A stretch of DNA of 64,000 nucleotides from VGBO01 sp964453335 (lineage in GTDB: Bacteria; Actinomycetota; Acidimicrobiia; Acidimicrobiales; CAIXPF01): assembly GCA_964453335.1 (NCBI GenBank), contig CAYVOK010000002.1:1-64000 (forward strand), in the 5' to 3' direction. Positions 42,335 to 50,812 of the stretch are shown here, piece after piece; within the stretch, counting starts at the first letter, position 1, and each line of letters starts with the position of its first letter. The position numbers and the translations under genes are program-made. A model generated the notes under the pieces. It was not told the DNA's origin, did no database searches, and saw nothing but the letters and a program-made list of their open reading frames with translations.

Positions 42335-42783
42335 ACGCGTGCCACCAGGACTGCGGCGAGCACGCCGCGCACGGACCATCCGACGGTGCGGACCCAGTTG
42401 GTGCCCACCAGGCGGTCGACGAGAGGTCGACGGGCGACCGGGTCGGTGACGACTGCGAGACGGCCGTGGAGCGGCACCTGCAGGAACACCGTGCTCGTGT
42501 GCACGACGCCGAGCACCCCGAGCGCGACGACGGGGAGGAGCCGCCCGACGGAGGTCGGCGGGTCGACGACGAGCCAGAGGGCGAGGACGCCCTCGATCGC
42601 CATCGGCGGTCCGACGACGAACCCGGTGCGCCGCTGGTGACCGGCCTCGTACGCGACGAACCGCTCGTCGCCGACCGCACGGAACAGCGGGTAGTGCACG
42701 ACCTGCACGAACCAGATCAGCCCGACCATCGCAACGGTCGCGCACAGGTGCGCCAGGGGGACGACCATCGGGTGGAGACCCAC
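42331..42783 (-). CDS. Four-helix membrane protein of unknown function
   Basis: 150 residues with four hydrophobic segments (about 6-28, 52-73, 80-101, 132-149). A polar block VQVVHYPLFRAVGDERFVAY followed by EAGHQRRTGFVVGPPMAIEG lies between the first two helices and carries several His and Glu residues that may bind metal or heme. It is the first gene of the operon with the peroxiredoxin-like selenoprotein. GTG start with TAGGTT 7 bases upstream. No function can be assigned. Confidence 0.75.
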   Translation of the reverse strand: MGLHPMVVPLAHLCATVAMVGLIWFVQVVHYPLFRAVGDERFVAYEAGHQRRTGFVVGPPMAIEGVLALWLVVDPPTSVGRLLPVVALGVLGVVHTSTVFLQVPLHGRLAVVTDPVARRPLVDRLVGTNWVRTVGWSVRGVLAAVLVARV

Positions 42784-42810
42784 GGCGGCGAACCTACCGT
42801 TCCCCCCGCG

Positions 42811-43767
42811 CTACCGGACCCGAGCGCAGCGACGCAGCCGCCGCAGGGCGGTGGCGAGCACACGTAACGGTGCCGTGACGCGCCACGACCGACTGCTGCG
42901 CATCGCAGCCAACTCACGGGCCGTCCACCGCCGGAACTCGGTGAGCTCGTCCGCACAGATGGCCGACACCACGTTGTGGTCGACCGCCGAGCGCCACAGC
43001 GCCGCCCGCACCATCAACCCCCACTCCTCGGCGAATCCCGGGTCGCCGAGGCGTCGCCACCAGGCGTCGACGTCGGCCCGTCGTGCACCGGGAGTGAGGT
43101 CGTCGCGGGCCTGCGCCATCAGCTTCAGCGTCGTCGCCTCGGGGCTCGTGACGCCCGAGAACCAGTCCTGGGTGAAGAACTGCTGCCACATGTAGTGGTC
43201 GGTCCAGCGACCCTCGGGTGTCGCACGCCAACCGTGCGGGAGCCGCAGGTACGCCGCCCTGGTGTGCACAACCCCGCTGAGCGAGATGGTGTTGCGAGGG
43301 ATCTCCGTCAGGTGCCAGAGCACCGACTCGGGGCGCTGCAGGTCGGACGGCATGAAGAACGGCACACCGTCCGCACCGATGAGAACCGGCAGCGGATGGA
43401 CGAAGTCGTGGTCGCCGAGATGGGCGAGCGACGTGGCGAGGTGGTGTGGGAACCACAGGTCGTCGTCGCAGTTGTAGGCGATGAACCGTGACGTCGAGGC
43501 GCGGATCAGCCGGTCGCGGAGCAGCTCCCCCCGACGCGGGCTCTTCGGATGGTCCTCGAAGAACACCCGGTCGTCGCTGTCGCACAGCGCACGGGCCTCG
43601 GCCCGCACCTCGGGGGTGACACCGTCACCGATGATGACCACGCACAGGTCCGCCATCGTCTGCGCGAGCACGCTCCGTACCGAGTACGCGAGCGTCTCGG
43701 CGTGATCGTGGGTCGGGACGACGACGGTCACGAGCGGCCAGGTCGTCGGCCGCGTCGACGGCCTCAC
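42811..43767 (-). CDS. Family 2 glycosyltransferase
   Basis: 318 residues; GT-A fold start LVTVVVPTHDHAETLAYSVR, the DxD-like metal motif in IAYNCDDDLWFPHHLATSLA, and a C-terminal helical basic tail (RSWRVTAPLRVLATALRRLR). It probably transfers sugars to a surface polysaccharide or glycan. The GTG start overlaps the stop of the cupin gene (GTGA), so both are made together. Confidence 0.87.
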   Translation of the reverse strand: MRPSTRPTTWPLVTVVVPTHDHAETLAYSVRSVLAQTMADLCVVIIGDGVTPEVRAEARALCDSDDRVFFEDHPKSPRRGELLRDRLIRASTSRFIAYNCDDDLWFPHHLATSLAHLGDHDFVHPLPVLIGADGVPFFMPSDLQRPESVLWHLTEIPRNTISLSGVVHTRAAYLRLPHGWRATPEGRWTDHYMWQQFFTQDWFSGVTSPEATTLKLMAQARDDLTPGARRADVDAWWRRLGDPGFAEEWGLMVRAALWRSAVDHNVVSAICADELTEFRRWTARELAAMRSSRSWRVTAPLRVLATALRRLRRCARVR

Positions 43768-44345
43768 GTGCAGTCCCGGTCCTTGCCGCCGGTCCGTTGG
43801 ATCGGGAAGTACGACGCGAGGTCCGTCGGGATCTCCGGGCTGTCCCACGGCAACAGCAGCCGATCCGGGTTCTCGTGGTGGTAGGGCTGCGTCGGATGAT
43901 TGACGAGGAACACCTCGTCGTCACCGAGACCGACGCTCGCGTGCCACACCCCGGTCGGGATGCGCAGCTGGCGCACCCCCTGCGGTGTCAACGTGATCTT
44001 CTGGACCACGCCGTGGGAGGGCGAGTCGAGTCGGGCGTCGTAGAGGACGACGAGCAGTTCGCCGGAGATCAGCGTGTACCGGTCGTCCTTCTCGAGGTGC
44101 AGCCCCCACCCCTTCACCCGGCCGGCCCGGACGGTGAACCCGTAGCTGTAGACGACCGGATCGACCCAGAACTCGTTCCGGCCCGGGTAGATCTCGAAGA
44201 CCCGGCCGCGGTGGTCGACGTGGTTCACCGGTGCGAACGTGCGGACGCCGTCGATGACCGGCGCGACCGGCACCCCGGCGGCGGTCACGGTCTGCTCGTC
44301 CCGGAGGGCGGCCTCGACCGATGCGTCGAATCTGCTGTCCGTCAT
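43764..44345 (-). CDS. RmlC-like cupin (sugar epimerase family)
   Basis: 193-residue cupin: HVDHRGRVFEIYPGRNEFWV, VRAGRVKGWGLHLEKDDRYT, GVRQLRIPTGVWHASVGLGD and VNHPTQPYHHENPDRLLLPW resemble dTDP-4-dehydrorhamnose 3,5-epimerase and related WxcM/FdtA enzymes. Together with the coupled glycosyltransferase, this suggests deoxysugar decoration of a glycan. GGAGG lies about 10 bases before the ATG; TACGAT further upstream is a possible -10. Confidence 0.8.
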   Translation of the reverse strand: MTDSRFDASVEAALRDEQTVTAAGVPVAPVIDGVRTFAPVNHVDHRGRVFEIYPGRNEFWVDPVVYSYGFTVRAGRVKGWGLHLEKDDRYTLISGELLVVLYDARLDSPSHGVVQKITLTPQGVRQLRIPTGVWHASVGLGDDEVFLVNHPTQPYHHENPDRLLLPWDSPEIPTDLASYFPIQRTGGKDRDCT

Positions 44346-44390
44346 CGTCCTCGTCCTCCGGCAGGTCGTCGGCCTCGGATCGTAGGACGG

Positions 44391-44476
44391 TGCCCGGGGA
44401 GGGGTTCGAACCCTCACTCCCCTTGCGGGGACGGGGGGTTTAAGCCCCCTGCGTCTGCCGATTCCGCCACCCGGGC
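44391..44476 (-). tRNA. tRNA-Leu (UAA)
   Basis: An 86-base class II tRNA on the minus strand. Acceptor arms GCCCGGG and CCCGGGC pair fully, with A as discriminator. The anticodon arm is GGGGG-CTTAAAC-CCCCC with anticodon TAA, and there is a long variable arm (GTCCCCGCAAGGGGA) and a TTCGAAC T loop. CCA is not encoded. Confidence 0.95.
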
Positions 44477-44501
44477 GCCGGTGTCACCGTAGCGGCAGAC
44501 C

Positions 44502-44837
44502 TCAGGCAGCCACGACGGTGGGGTCGGCGTCCTCGCCGAGGGCCTGCGGGTCGCCGGCGAGACCGGCCCACAGCTCGGCCCGGCAGCGTGCCGCCGCCGA
44601 ACCGTGCAACCGGTTCGCGGCCACGACACCCTCGACGAGGTCGCCGAGCACGGCGTCCCACGCACGATCCGTCACCGCCACTGCGACCACCACACCGTGC
44701 GGCGATCGACGGATCGTGCGTGTCGCCCCGGGGACCCGGGGCGGACACCGGAATGCCGGCACCGACCAGCTGCATGCCCGGGCGGCCGCGCCGATGCGCC
44801 GAACGGCCTGGGCGAAGCGGAGCGATGCGACATCCAT
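44502..44837 (-). CDS. Hypothetical protein downstream of nad genes
   Basis: 111 residues, no family recognised. It has a hydrophobic strand VVVAVAVTDRAWDAVLGDLV and Cys residues in PAFRCPPRVPG and AARCRAEL. ATG at 44837 has the weak -10-like CATCCT 6 bases upstream, the same geometry as other leaderless genes. Codon use is like its neighbours. It is on the same strand as, and 43 bases after, the nadC stop. Confidence 0.5.
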   Translation of the reverse strand: MDVASLRFAQAVRRIGAAARACSWSVPAFRCPPRVPGATRTIRRSPHGVVVAVAVTDRAWDAVLGDLVEGVVAANRLHGSAAARCRAELWAGLAGDPQALGEDADPTVVAA

Positions 44838-44880
44838 GCGGCGAGGATGCACGACGCCTGTGACAACGAAGCCGACGGAG

Positions 44881-45735
44881 CTAGCAGTCGAGGCCGACGT
44901 CGACGTTGCGCACGGAGTGGGTGAGCCAACCCGTCGAGATCAGGTCGACCCCGCACCCGGCGACCGCACGCACCCGCTCGGGGGTGATCCCGCCCGACGC
45001 CTCGGTCACGAGTCGGCCACCGACCCGACGCACCGCCTCGGCGAGCTCGTCGAGGTCGAAGTTGTCGAGCAGGACGGCGTCGACGCCCTCGAGGCCCAAC
45101 AGCTCGTCGAGCTGGGCGAGCGAGTCGACCTCGACCTCGACCTTCACGAGATGCCCGACCGTTGCCCGGACCCGACGCACCGCCTCGGTCACCCCGCCGG
45201 CGACGGCCACGTGGTTGTCCTTCACGAGGACGGCGTCGTCGAGACCGAACCGGTGGTTCGAACCACCGCCGACCCGCACCGCGTACTTCTCGAGCGCCCG
45301 CAGTCCCGGCGTCGTCTTGCGCGTGCAGACGATCTCGGTGCCCGTCCCCGCGACGAGTGCGACGAGGTCGGCGGTCGCGGTCGCGATGCCCGACAGGCGA
45401 CCGAGCAGGTTGAGTGCCGTGCGTTCGGCGGTGAGCAGCGCTCGCATCGGACCCTCGATCCGCACGAGCACCTCCCCCGCACCCACCCGGGTGCCGTCGG
45501 GGACCTCGGGCACCACGCGCACGGACGGGTCGTAGAGCGTGAACGCCCGCGCCGCGACGTCGACACCGGCGACGACCGCGTCGTGGCGGACCCGGATCAC
45601 ACCCGTTCCGATCTCGTCACGGGGGACGACGGCGTCGGTCGTCACGTCACCGGCCCGCCCGAGGTCCTCGAGCAGCGCCGCCCGCAGCAGGTCCTCGTAC
45701 AGGAGCGCGGGCAGCGGCCCGCGGCCGACGGTCAC
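44881..45735 (-). CDS. nadC: Nicotinate-nucleotide pyrophosphorylase (quinolinate phosphoribosyltransferase)
   Basis: 284 residues. Converts quinolinate and PRPP to nicotinate mononucleotide. Blocks ERTALNLLGRLSGIATATAD, CTRKTTPGLRALEKYAVRVG, NHRFGLDDAVLVKDNH and VEVEVDSLAQLDELL are typical NadC. GTG start overlaps the nadB stop (GTGA). Last gene of the nadA-nadB-nadC operon for de novo NAD synthesis. Confidence 0.95.
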   Translation of the reverse strand: MTVGRGPLPALLYEDLLRAALLEDLGRAGDVTTDAVVPRDEIGTGVIRVRHDAVVAGVDVAARAFTLYDPSVRVVPEVPDGTRVGAGEVLVRIEGPMRALLTAERTALNLLGRLSGIATATADLVALVAGTGTEIVCTRKTTPGLRALEKYAVRVGGGSNHRFGLDDAVLVKDNHVAVAGGVTEAVRRVRATVGHLVKVEVEVDSLAQLDELLGLEGVDAVLLDNFDLDELAEAVRRVGGRLVTEASGGITPERVRAVAGCGVDLISTGWLTHSVRNVDVGLDC

Positions 45736-47336
45736 GACCGCACCGACGACACTGCGGCGACCTCGGCCACCGTCGCGCCCACGCCGAGCGTCACCGTCGC
45801 CACCGCCGTCGGCTGCACCACCCGCCGCGACGCCTGTGCAGGATCGGCCGTCGGGTGGTCGCTGCGGAAGTGCGCACCCCGGCTCTCGGTCCGGGCGGCC
45901 GCGGCCTCGAGCACCGCCCGGGCGACGACGAGCGCGTTGCGACCGGGCACGTCCTCCGGTTCCCCCTCCGCCTCGAGCGTGTCGATGGCGGCGAGACCGG
46001 CGGTGATGCTCGCACCGTCACGCACGACACCGGCGTGGTGCCACAGCACCTCGCGCACTGCGCCGAAGACCGGCCCCGGGTTCGTCCCGCGCACGAGCAG
46101 GGTTCCAGCGGGCACCTCGACACCGTCGACGTCGGGCGCGACCGCACCGGCGAGGAGCGGAGCCACGCGGCGACCCATCACCACGCCCTCGAGCACGGAG
46201 TTGGACGCGAGCCGGTTCGCACCGTGCGCCCCCGTCGACGCGGCCTCCCCGATGACCCAGAGCCCCGGAAGGCTCGAACGTCCGTCGACGTCGGTGGCGA
46301 CACCGCCCATGCAGTAGTGCGCGGCGGGTGACACCGGCAGCACGTCGGTGCGCGGGTCGAACCCGTGGGCACGGGCGAGCGCGAACACGGTCGGGAACCG
46401 GTCCGGGAAGTCGGGGCCGATCGATCGGGCGTCGAGCGCCGGCGCACCACCCGCCTGCTGGACCCGGTAGTTCGCCCGGGCGACGACGTCACGGGGCGCG
46501 AGCTCGGCGTCGGGGTGCTCGTCGGCCATGAACCGGTGGCCGTCCCGATCGATCAGCGTCGCGCCCTCACCGCGGAGCGCCTCGGTGAGCAGCGGCAGCG
46601 GATCGGCCCCGGGAGCGGCGAGCGCGGTCGGGTGGAACTGCACCATCTCGAGATCGGCGACAGCGGCACCCGCCCGGCACGCCATCGCCACCGCACCGCC
46701 GCGCACCACCGGCGGTGTGGTCGTGCGGGCGAAGAGGTGCCCGTATCCGCCCGATGCGAGGAGCACCGCCCCGGCGAGGTTGAGCACCTGCCGGCCGCCC
46801 TCGAGCGCAACGACACCGACGACCCGGTCGCCGGCACACACGAGGTCGACGGCGACGCTGTGCTCGCGCAGCACGAGGTTCGGCGTCTGCCGCGCCACCT
46901 CGACGAGGGCACGCATGATCTCCGCACCGGTGGCGTCGCCGTGGGCGTGCACGATCCGGCGTGCCCGGTGCCCGGCCTCCCGGCCGAGGGCGAGCTCGCC
47001 CGTGGCGTCGACGTCGAACCTGGTCCCGAGGGAACGCAACCATGCGACCGCGTCGGGGGCGCCAGCGGTGAGCACGTCGACCGCGGCGCGATCGCCGAGC
47101 CCGCCCGACACGGCGAGGGTGTCCGCGGCGTGCGACGCCGGGCTGTCGGCGGCGTCGACCGCGGCGGCGAGGCCACCCTGCGCCCAGGGGCTCGAGCCAC
47201 CACCGATCGTCGTGTCGACGAGCACGGTCACCGTGCCACCGGCCGGACCGCCCGGCACCGTCGCCGCGGTGATCGCCGCAGCCAGCCCGGCCACGCCGGC
47301 GCCGACGACGACGACGCCGTGCCGTTCGACGCGCAT
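45732..47336 (-). CDS. nadB: L-aspartate oxidase
   Basis: 534-residue FAD enzyme oxidising L-aspartate to iminoaspartate. FAD motif VVVVGAGVAGLAAAITAATV, then the SPWAQGGLAAAVDAADSPAS block, GREAGHRARRIVHAHGDATG, and HYCMGGVATDVDGRSSLPGL. Start ATG 47336; an in-frame GTG at 47342 that overlaps the nadA stop (GTGA) is equally plausible. A longer frame running into nadA is a shadow and not part of the gene. Confidence 0.94.
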   Translation of the reverse strand: MRVERHGVVVVGAGVAGLAAAITAATVPGGPAGGTVTVLVDTTIGGGSSPWAQGGLAAAVDAADSPASHAADTLAVSGGLGDRAAVDVLTAGAPDAVAWLRSLGTRFDVDATGELALGREAGHRARRIVHAHGDATGAEIMRALVEVARQTPNLVLREHSVAVDLVCAGDRVVGVVALEGGRQVLNLAGAVLLASGGYGHLFARTTTPPVVRGGAVAMACRAGAAVADLEMVQFHPTALAAPGADPLPLLTEALRGEGATLIDRDGHRFMADEHPDAELAPRDVVARANYRVQQAGGAPALDARSIGPDFPDRFPTVFALARAHGFDPRTDVLPVSPAAHYCMGGVATDVDGRSSLPGLWVIGEAASTGAHGANRLASNSVLEGVVMGRRVAPLLAGAVAPDVDGVEVPAGTLLVRGTNPGPVFGAVREVLWHHAGVVRDGASITAGLAAIDTLEAEGEPEDVPGRNALVVARAVLEAAAARTESRGAHFRSDHPTADPAQASRRVVQPTAVATVTLGVGATVAEVAAVSSVRS

Positions 47337-47338
47337 CG

Positions 47339-48361
47339 TCACCGCTTCGCCCCCACCGCCAGCATGCGGTCGACCGACCGCCGCGCCCGTTCGGCGACGG
47401 CGGGGTCGACGACGACCTCGTGCGTCATCGTCCGCAGCGAGTCGAGGATCTTCTGCAGCGTGATCTTCTTCATGTGCGGGCAGAGGTTGCAGGGGCGGAC
47501 GAACTCCACGCCCGGGGCCTCCATCGCGACGTTGTCGGCCATCGAGCACTCCGTGACCATGACCACCCGCTCCGGCACCGGCCGCCCGCCGCGGCCGGTC
47601 ACGAAGTCGATCATCCCCGCCGTGGAACCGACGTAGTCCGCCTCCGCGAGCACGTCGGGCGGGCACTCGGGGTGGGCGATGATCTGCACGCCCGGCGAGT
47701 CGGCCCGGTAGGCGCGCAGCTCGGCGCCGGTGAACCGCTCGTGCACCATGCAGGCACCGTCCCACGGGATGATCTCGACCTCGGGGAGCTGGGTGGCGAC
47801 CCACGCGGCGAGGTACTTGTCGGGGATGAAGAGCACCCGGTCGACCCCGAGGGAGCGGACGACCTCGACGGCGTTGCCGGAGGTGCAGCAGATGTCGACC
47901 TCGGCCTTCACGTCGGCCGAGGTGTTCACGTAGGCGACGATCGGCACACCCGGGTACTGCTCCCGCAGCCGACGCACGTCGGCCCCGGTGAGGGACTCCG
48001 CGAGCGAGCACCCCGCCTGGGGGTCGGGGATGAGGACGGTCTTGTCCGGGCAGGTGATCTTCGCGGTCTCCGCCATGAAGTGCACCCCGGCGAACACGAT
48101 CACGTCGGCGTCGGTGCGGGCCGCCTCGCGGGCGAGGCCGAGCGAGTCGCCGGTGATGTCGGCGACACCGTGGTAGATGTCCGGCGTCATGTAGTTGTGG
48201 GCGAGCACGATCGCGTTGCGCTTGCGCTTGAGCCGTTCGATCTCGGCGATGAGGGGGGCGACGGCGTCCCACTCGAACTCGGGCAGGGTGTGGGTCGCCC
48301 GCTCGAGCGGGGTCGCGCCGTCCTCGGCCCGGACCAGAAGGGGTCGCTTGGTGGCGGTCAT
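47339..48361 (-). CDS. nadA: Quinolinate synthase
   Basis: 340-residue [4Fe-4S] enzyme making quinolinate from iminoaspartate and dihydroxyacetone phosphate. NAIVLAHNYMTPDIYHGVAD, GVHFMAETAKI, IPDPQAGCSLAESLTGADVR, CCTSGNAVEVVRSLG and VRPCNLCPHMKKITLQKILD carry the cluster cysteines. ATG has GGAGG 6 bases upstream and is about 50 bases after the NrtR-type promoter, so this operon has a real leader. Confidence 0.96.
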   Translation of the reverse strand: MTATKRPLLVRAEDGATPLERATHTLPEFEWDAVAPLIAEIERLKRKRNAIVLAHNYMTPDIYHGVADITGDSLGLAREAARTDADVIVFAGVHFMAETAKITCPDKTVLIPDPQAGCSLAESLTGADVRRLREQYPGVPIVAYVNTSADVKAEVDICCTSGNAVEVVRSLGVDRVLFIPDKYLAAWVATQLPEVEIIPWDGACMVHERFTGAELRAYRADSPGVQIIAHPECPPDVLAEADYVGSTAGMIDFVTGRGGRPVPERVVMVTECSMADNVAMEAPGVEFVRPCNLCPHMKKITLQKILDSLRTMTHEVVVDPAVAERARRSVDRMLAVGAKR

Positions 48362-48409
48362 CGCCGTCCTCCGTTCACCTGGCGGCCACCGGGGCTCCCC
48401 CGGACCGCC

Positions 48410-48462
48410 TAATACTCACCAGGAGCATAAGAGAGTGTAGGGACAGCGGAGACGCTGCGCAA
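48410..48462 (-). promoter_or_regulatory. nadABC promoter overlapping a candidate NrtR operator
   Basis: On the minus strand TTGCGC (48462-48457) and TACACT (48439-48434) are separated by 17 bases, a good -35/-10 pair. TACACTC at the -10 and GAGTATTA (48417-48410) are imperfect inverted halves about 15 bases apart, so a repressor bound there would cover the start point. The regulator gene nrtR lies directly upstream. Confidence 0.6.
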
Positions 48463-48476
48463 ACGCGTCAGGCCGG

Positions 48477-49373
48477 TCAGCCCCTCGTCCAGGGTGTACC
48501 CACACCGGGTCGCGGGCGCTCGCGCACCACGTCGCGGCGGAACCGGTACAGCGCCGCAGGGCGCCCCCCGGTCGGCGCGGTCGTCCCCGTCGCCTCCACG
48601 AGACCCGCTCCCTCCACGAGCCGGCGGAAGTTCGGCTTGTGCAGACGCGCCCCCGAGAGCGCCTCCACGAGACCCTGCAGCTGCGAGAGCGTGAACGTCT
48701 CCCCCAGCAGCTCGAACACCACCGGCCGGTAGGTCAGCTTGCCGCGCAGACGACCGAGCGCCGTCGCCACGATCCGCCGGTGGTCACCCTGCAGGGCGAG
48801 CGACGCCACCGGGTCGGTGCCCCGACCCGGCGACTCCTGCAGCAGACCCGTCTCGTACAGCAGCTCGAACCGTTCGAGCACCCGCACCCCGTCCCACGCC
48901 ACCCCGCCGAGACCGAACACGACGTGCGCCCGTTCCTCACGGCGCGCCCGCTCGGCGGCCGACCGGGCACCCGCCACCCAGGCGTCGAGCGTCGGGGCGA
49001 TCCGATCCGCGATCACCGTGGGACGACCCGCGCGATGGTCTTCCCACGGGTACAGGTCGTACCAGTCGACCCAGGCCGCGTCCGCGGACGGGGCCGCCTC
49101 CCGCACGAGTGCCAGGTAGGCGATCGACAGCAGCCGTTCGCCGCCCGGCTGCCGTTCGCTGTCGCCGAAGGTGTAGAGCTGCTCCACGTAGCCGACGTCG
49201 AGCCCGGTCTCGTCGACGACGAAGCGGCGCAACGCCGCCTCGAGGGTCCGGTCGTCCTCGCGCAGGACGCCTGCGGGCAGTCGCGGCACCGCACCAGCCG
49301 GCCCCGAGACCGTCAGCACCTTGGGCCGGTCGTCGGTGACGGCGACGATCACCGCGTCGAGCGTGACGTGCAC
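48477..49373 (-). CDS. nrtR: NrtR-like Nudix transcriptional regulator of NAD synthesis
   Basis: 298 residues. Residues 1-135 form a Nudix-like fold (HVTLDAVIVAVTDDRPKVLT, REDDRTLEAALRRFVVDETG) that lacks a complete Nudix box, as in NrtR repressors, which bind ADP-ribose without hydrolysing it. Residues 215-290 form a winged helix (TYRPVVFELLGETFTLSQLQ, GLVEALSGARLHKPNFRRLV, GRPAALYRFRRD). Immediately upstream of nadABC on the same strand. GTG start; TAGCCT lies 7 bases upstream. A middle helical insert (residues 125-210) is longer than in short NrtRs. Confidence 0.85.
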   Translation of the reverse strand: MHVTLDAVIVAVTDDRPKVLTVSGPAGAVPRLPAGVLREDDRTLEAALRRFVVDETGLDVGYVEQLYTFGDSERQPGGERLLSIAYLALVREAAPSADAAWVDWYDLYPWEDHRAGRPTVIADRIAPTLDAWVAGARSAAERARREERAHVVFGLGGVAWDGVRVLERFELLYETGLLQESPGRGTDPVASLALQGDHRRIVATALGRLRGKLTYRPVVFELLGETFTLSQLQGLVEALSGARLHKPNFRRLVEGAGLVEATGTTAPTGGRPAALYRFRRDVVRERPRPGVGTPWTRG

Positions 49374-49383
49374 GGCGGGCAGG

Positions 49384-49992
49384 CTACGCCGGAGTCCCGG
49401 CCACGGAACGGCCGAGGAACTGCACCACCGACGCCGTCCCCGAGTGGAGCTCGCCTTCGACGACGAGTCGCTCGCCCTCCCAGACATGCTCGCAGCGCAG
49501 GGCGGCGAACCGCCGCAGCAGGTCGGCGCCGGTCTCGAGCAGGTCGACGTCGCGCGGCCCGCCGGTACCCCGACCGATCTGCGCGGGCGTGTACGACTCG
49601 ACGAGGACCACACCGCCGGGCACGAGCCCGGTGACGAGACGGGGGAACAGCTCGTCGCGCAGCACGGCTGGGAGATGGCAGAAGATCGACACGATCCCCG
49701 CCCAACACCCGACCCCGACCTCGACGTCGGCGAGATCGGCCTGCACGGTGTGCAGCTGCACCCCGCGTTCCGCCGCCAACCCCCGGGCCTTGCGGAGCCC
49801 GACGGCCGACAGGTCGACCGAGGTGACCTCGTGGCCGAGCGACGCGAGGAACACGCCGTTGCGCCCCTCCCCGTCACCGATGCAGAGCACCGGGCCGGCC
49901 GGGATGTCGGCCGCGCGTTCCCGCAGGAAGTCGTTCGGTTCCGTCCCGAACGCCCACGCCACCGACCCGTACCGTTCGTCCCAGAAGGTCAC
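49384..49992 (-). CDS. Class I SAM-dependent methyltransferase (TehB-like)
   Basis: 202 residues. Motif I VLCIGDGEGRNGVFLASLGH and motif post-I TSVDLSAVGLRKAR bind S-adenosylmethionine; WAGIVSIFCHLPAVLRDELF follows. Pattern is closest to TehB/thiopurine-type methyltransferases. GTG start with TACGCT 6 bases upstream. Its stop is 10 bases before nrtR start, and nrtR's -10 lies inside its 3' end. Confidence 0.86.
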   Translation of the reverse strand: MTFWDERYGSVAWAFGTEPNDFLRERAADIPAGPVLCIGDGEGRNGVFLASLGHEVTSVDLSAVGLRKARGLAAERGVQLHTVQADLADVEVGVGCWAGIVSIFCHLPAVLRDELFPRLVTGLVPGGVVLVESYTPAQIGRGTGGPRDVDLLETGADLLRRFAALRCEHVWEGERLVVEGELHSGTASVVQFLGRSVAGTPA

Positions 49993-50056
49993 GACCCGAG
50001 CGTACCGACGGGTCGCGCCCGGGCCGCCCGCCGGAACCGGCGGTACGCTGCCCGCC

Positions 50057-50812
50057 ATGTCCCGTGTACTCGTAGAGATCGCCGACCGGGTGGCCACCGT
50101 CACCCTCAACGACCCGGCCCGCCGCAACGCGCTCGACCTCGCGTTCTGCGACGAGATGATGGCCGCCTTCGACGAGATCGAGGCCAACCCCGCCGTCGGC
50201 GCCGTCGTCGTCACCGGTGCGAACCCCGCGTTCTGCGCGGGTGCCGACCTCTCCCACCTCGGTGCATCCGCCGAGGAGGGCCTGCTCGCCATCTACGAGG
50301 GGTTCCTCCGGGTCGGTCGCTGCCCGCTCCCGACCATCGCCGCGGTGAACGGGGCGGCGGTCGGCGCCGGCATGAACCTCGCCCTCGTGACCGACCTGCG
50401 CGTCGCCGGGCGCAGCGCCCGCTTCGACTCGCGCTTCCTCCAGCTCGGCATCCACCCCGGTGGTGGCCACACCTGGATGCTGCGTCGCATTGCCGGCCCC
50501 GAGACCGCGTTCGCCGTCGACCTCTTCGGTGAGATCCTCGACGGCCCCGCCGCCGAGCGTGCCGGCATCGTGTGGAAGTGCGTCGAGGACGACCAGCTCC
50601 TCGACGAGGCCCGTCGTCTCGCCGGCGTCGCCGCAGCCGGGCCGCCCGAGCTCGTGGCGAAGATCAAGACGAGCCTGCACCACGTCGCCACCATCGACGA
50701 GCACCGTGACGCCGTGATGTACGAGCTCGTCCCGCAGGCGTGGTCGGTCGGTCAGCCCGACTTCCAGGCCAAGCTCGCCGTGCTGAAGAACCAGATCACC
50801 TCGAAGAAGTGA
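50057..50812 (+). CDS. Enoyl-CoA hydratase/isomerase family protein
   Basis: 251 residues of the crotonase fold: VTLNDPARRNALDLAFCDEM, oxyanion-hole GANPAFCAGADLSHLGA, and AVNGAAVGAGMNLALVTDLR, followed by FLQLGIHPGGGHTWMLRRIA. At the second catalytic position the usual Glu of the LGI-PGGG region is not present (LGIHPGGG), so hydratase activity is uncertain and isomerase or hydrolase roles are possible. TACGCT (50044-50049) is 7 bases before the ATG. Confidence 0.88.
   Translation: MSRVLVEIADRVATVTLNDPARRNALDLAFCDEMMAAFDEIEANPAVGAVVVTGANPAFCAGADLSHLGASAEEGLLAIYEGFLRVGRCPLPTIAAVNGAAVGAGMNLALVTDLRVAGRSARFDSRFLQLGIHPGGGHTWMLRRIAGPETAFAVDLFGEILDGPAAERAGIVWKCVEDDQLLDEARRLAGVAAAGPPELVAKIKTSLHHVATIDEHRDAVMYELVPQAWSVGQPDFQAKLAVLKNQITSKK

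Noticed and set aside
47340..48272. N-terminal extension of nadB through nadA
   Set aside because: This stretch is the shadow frame of nadA, which has all its own motifs; nadB begins with its FAD motif at 47336 or 47342.
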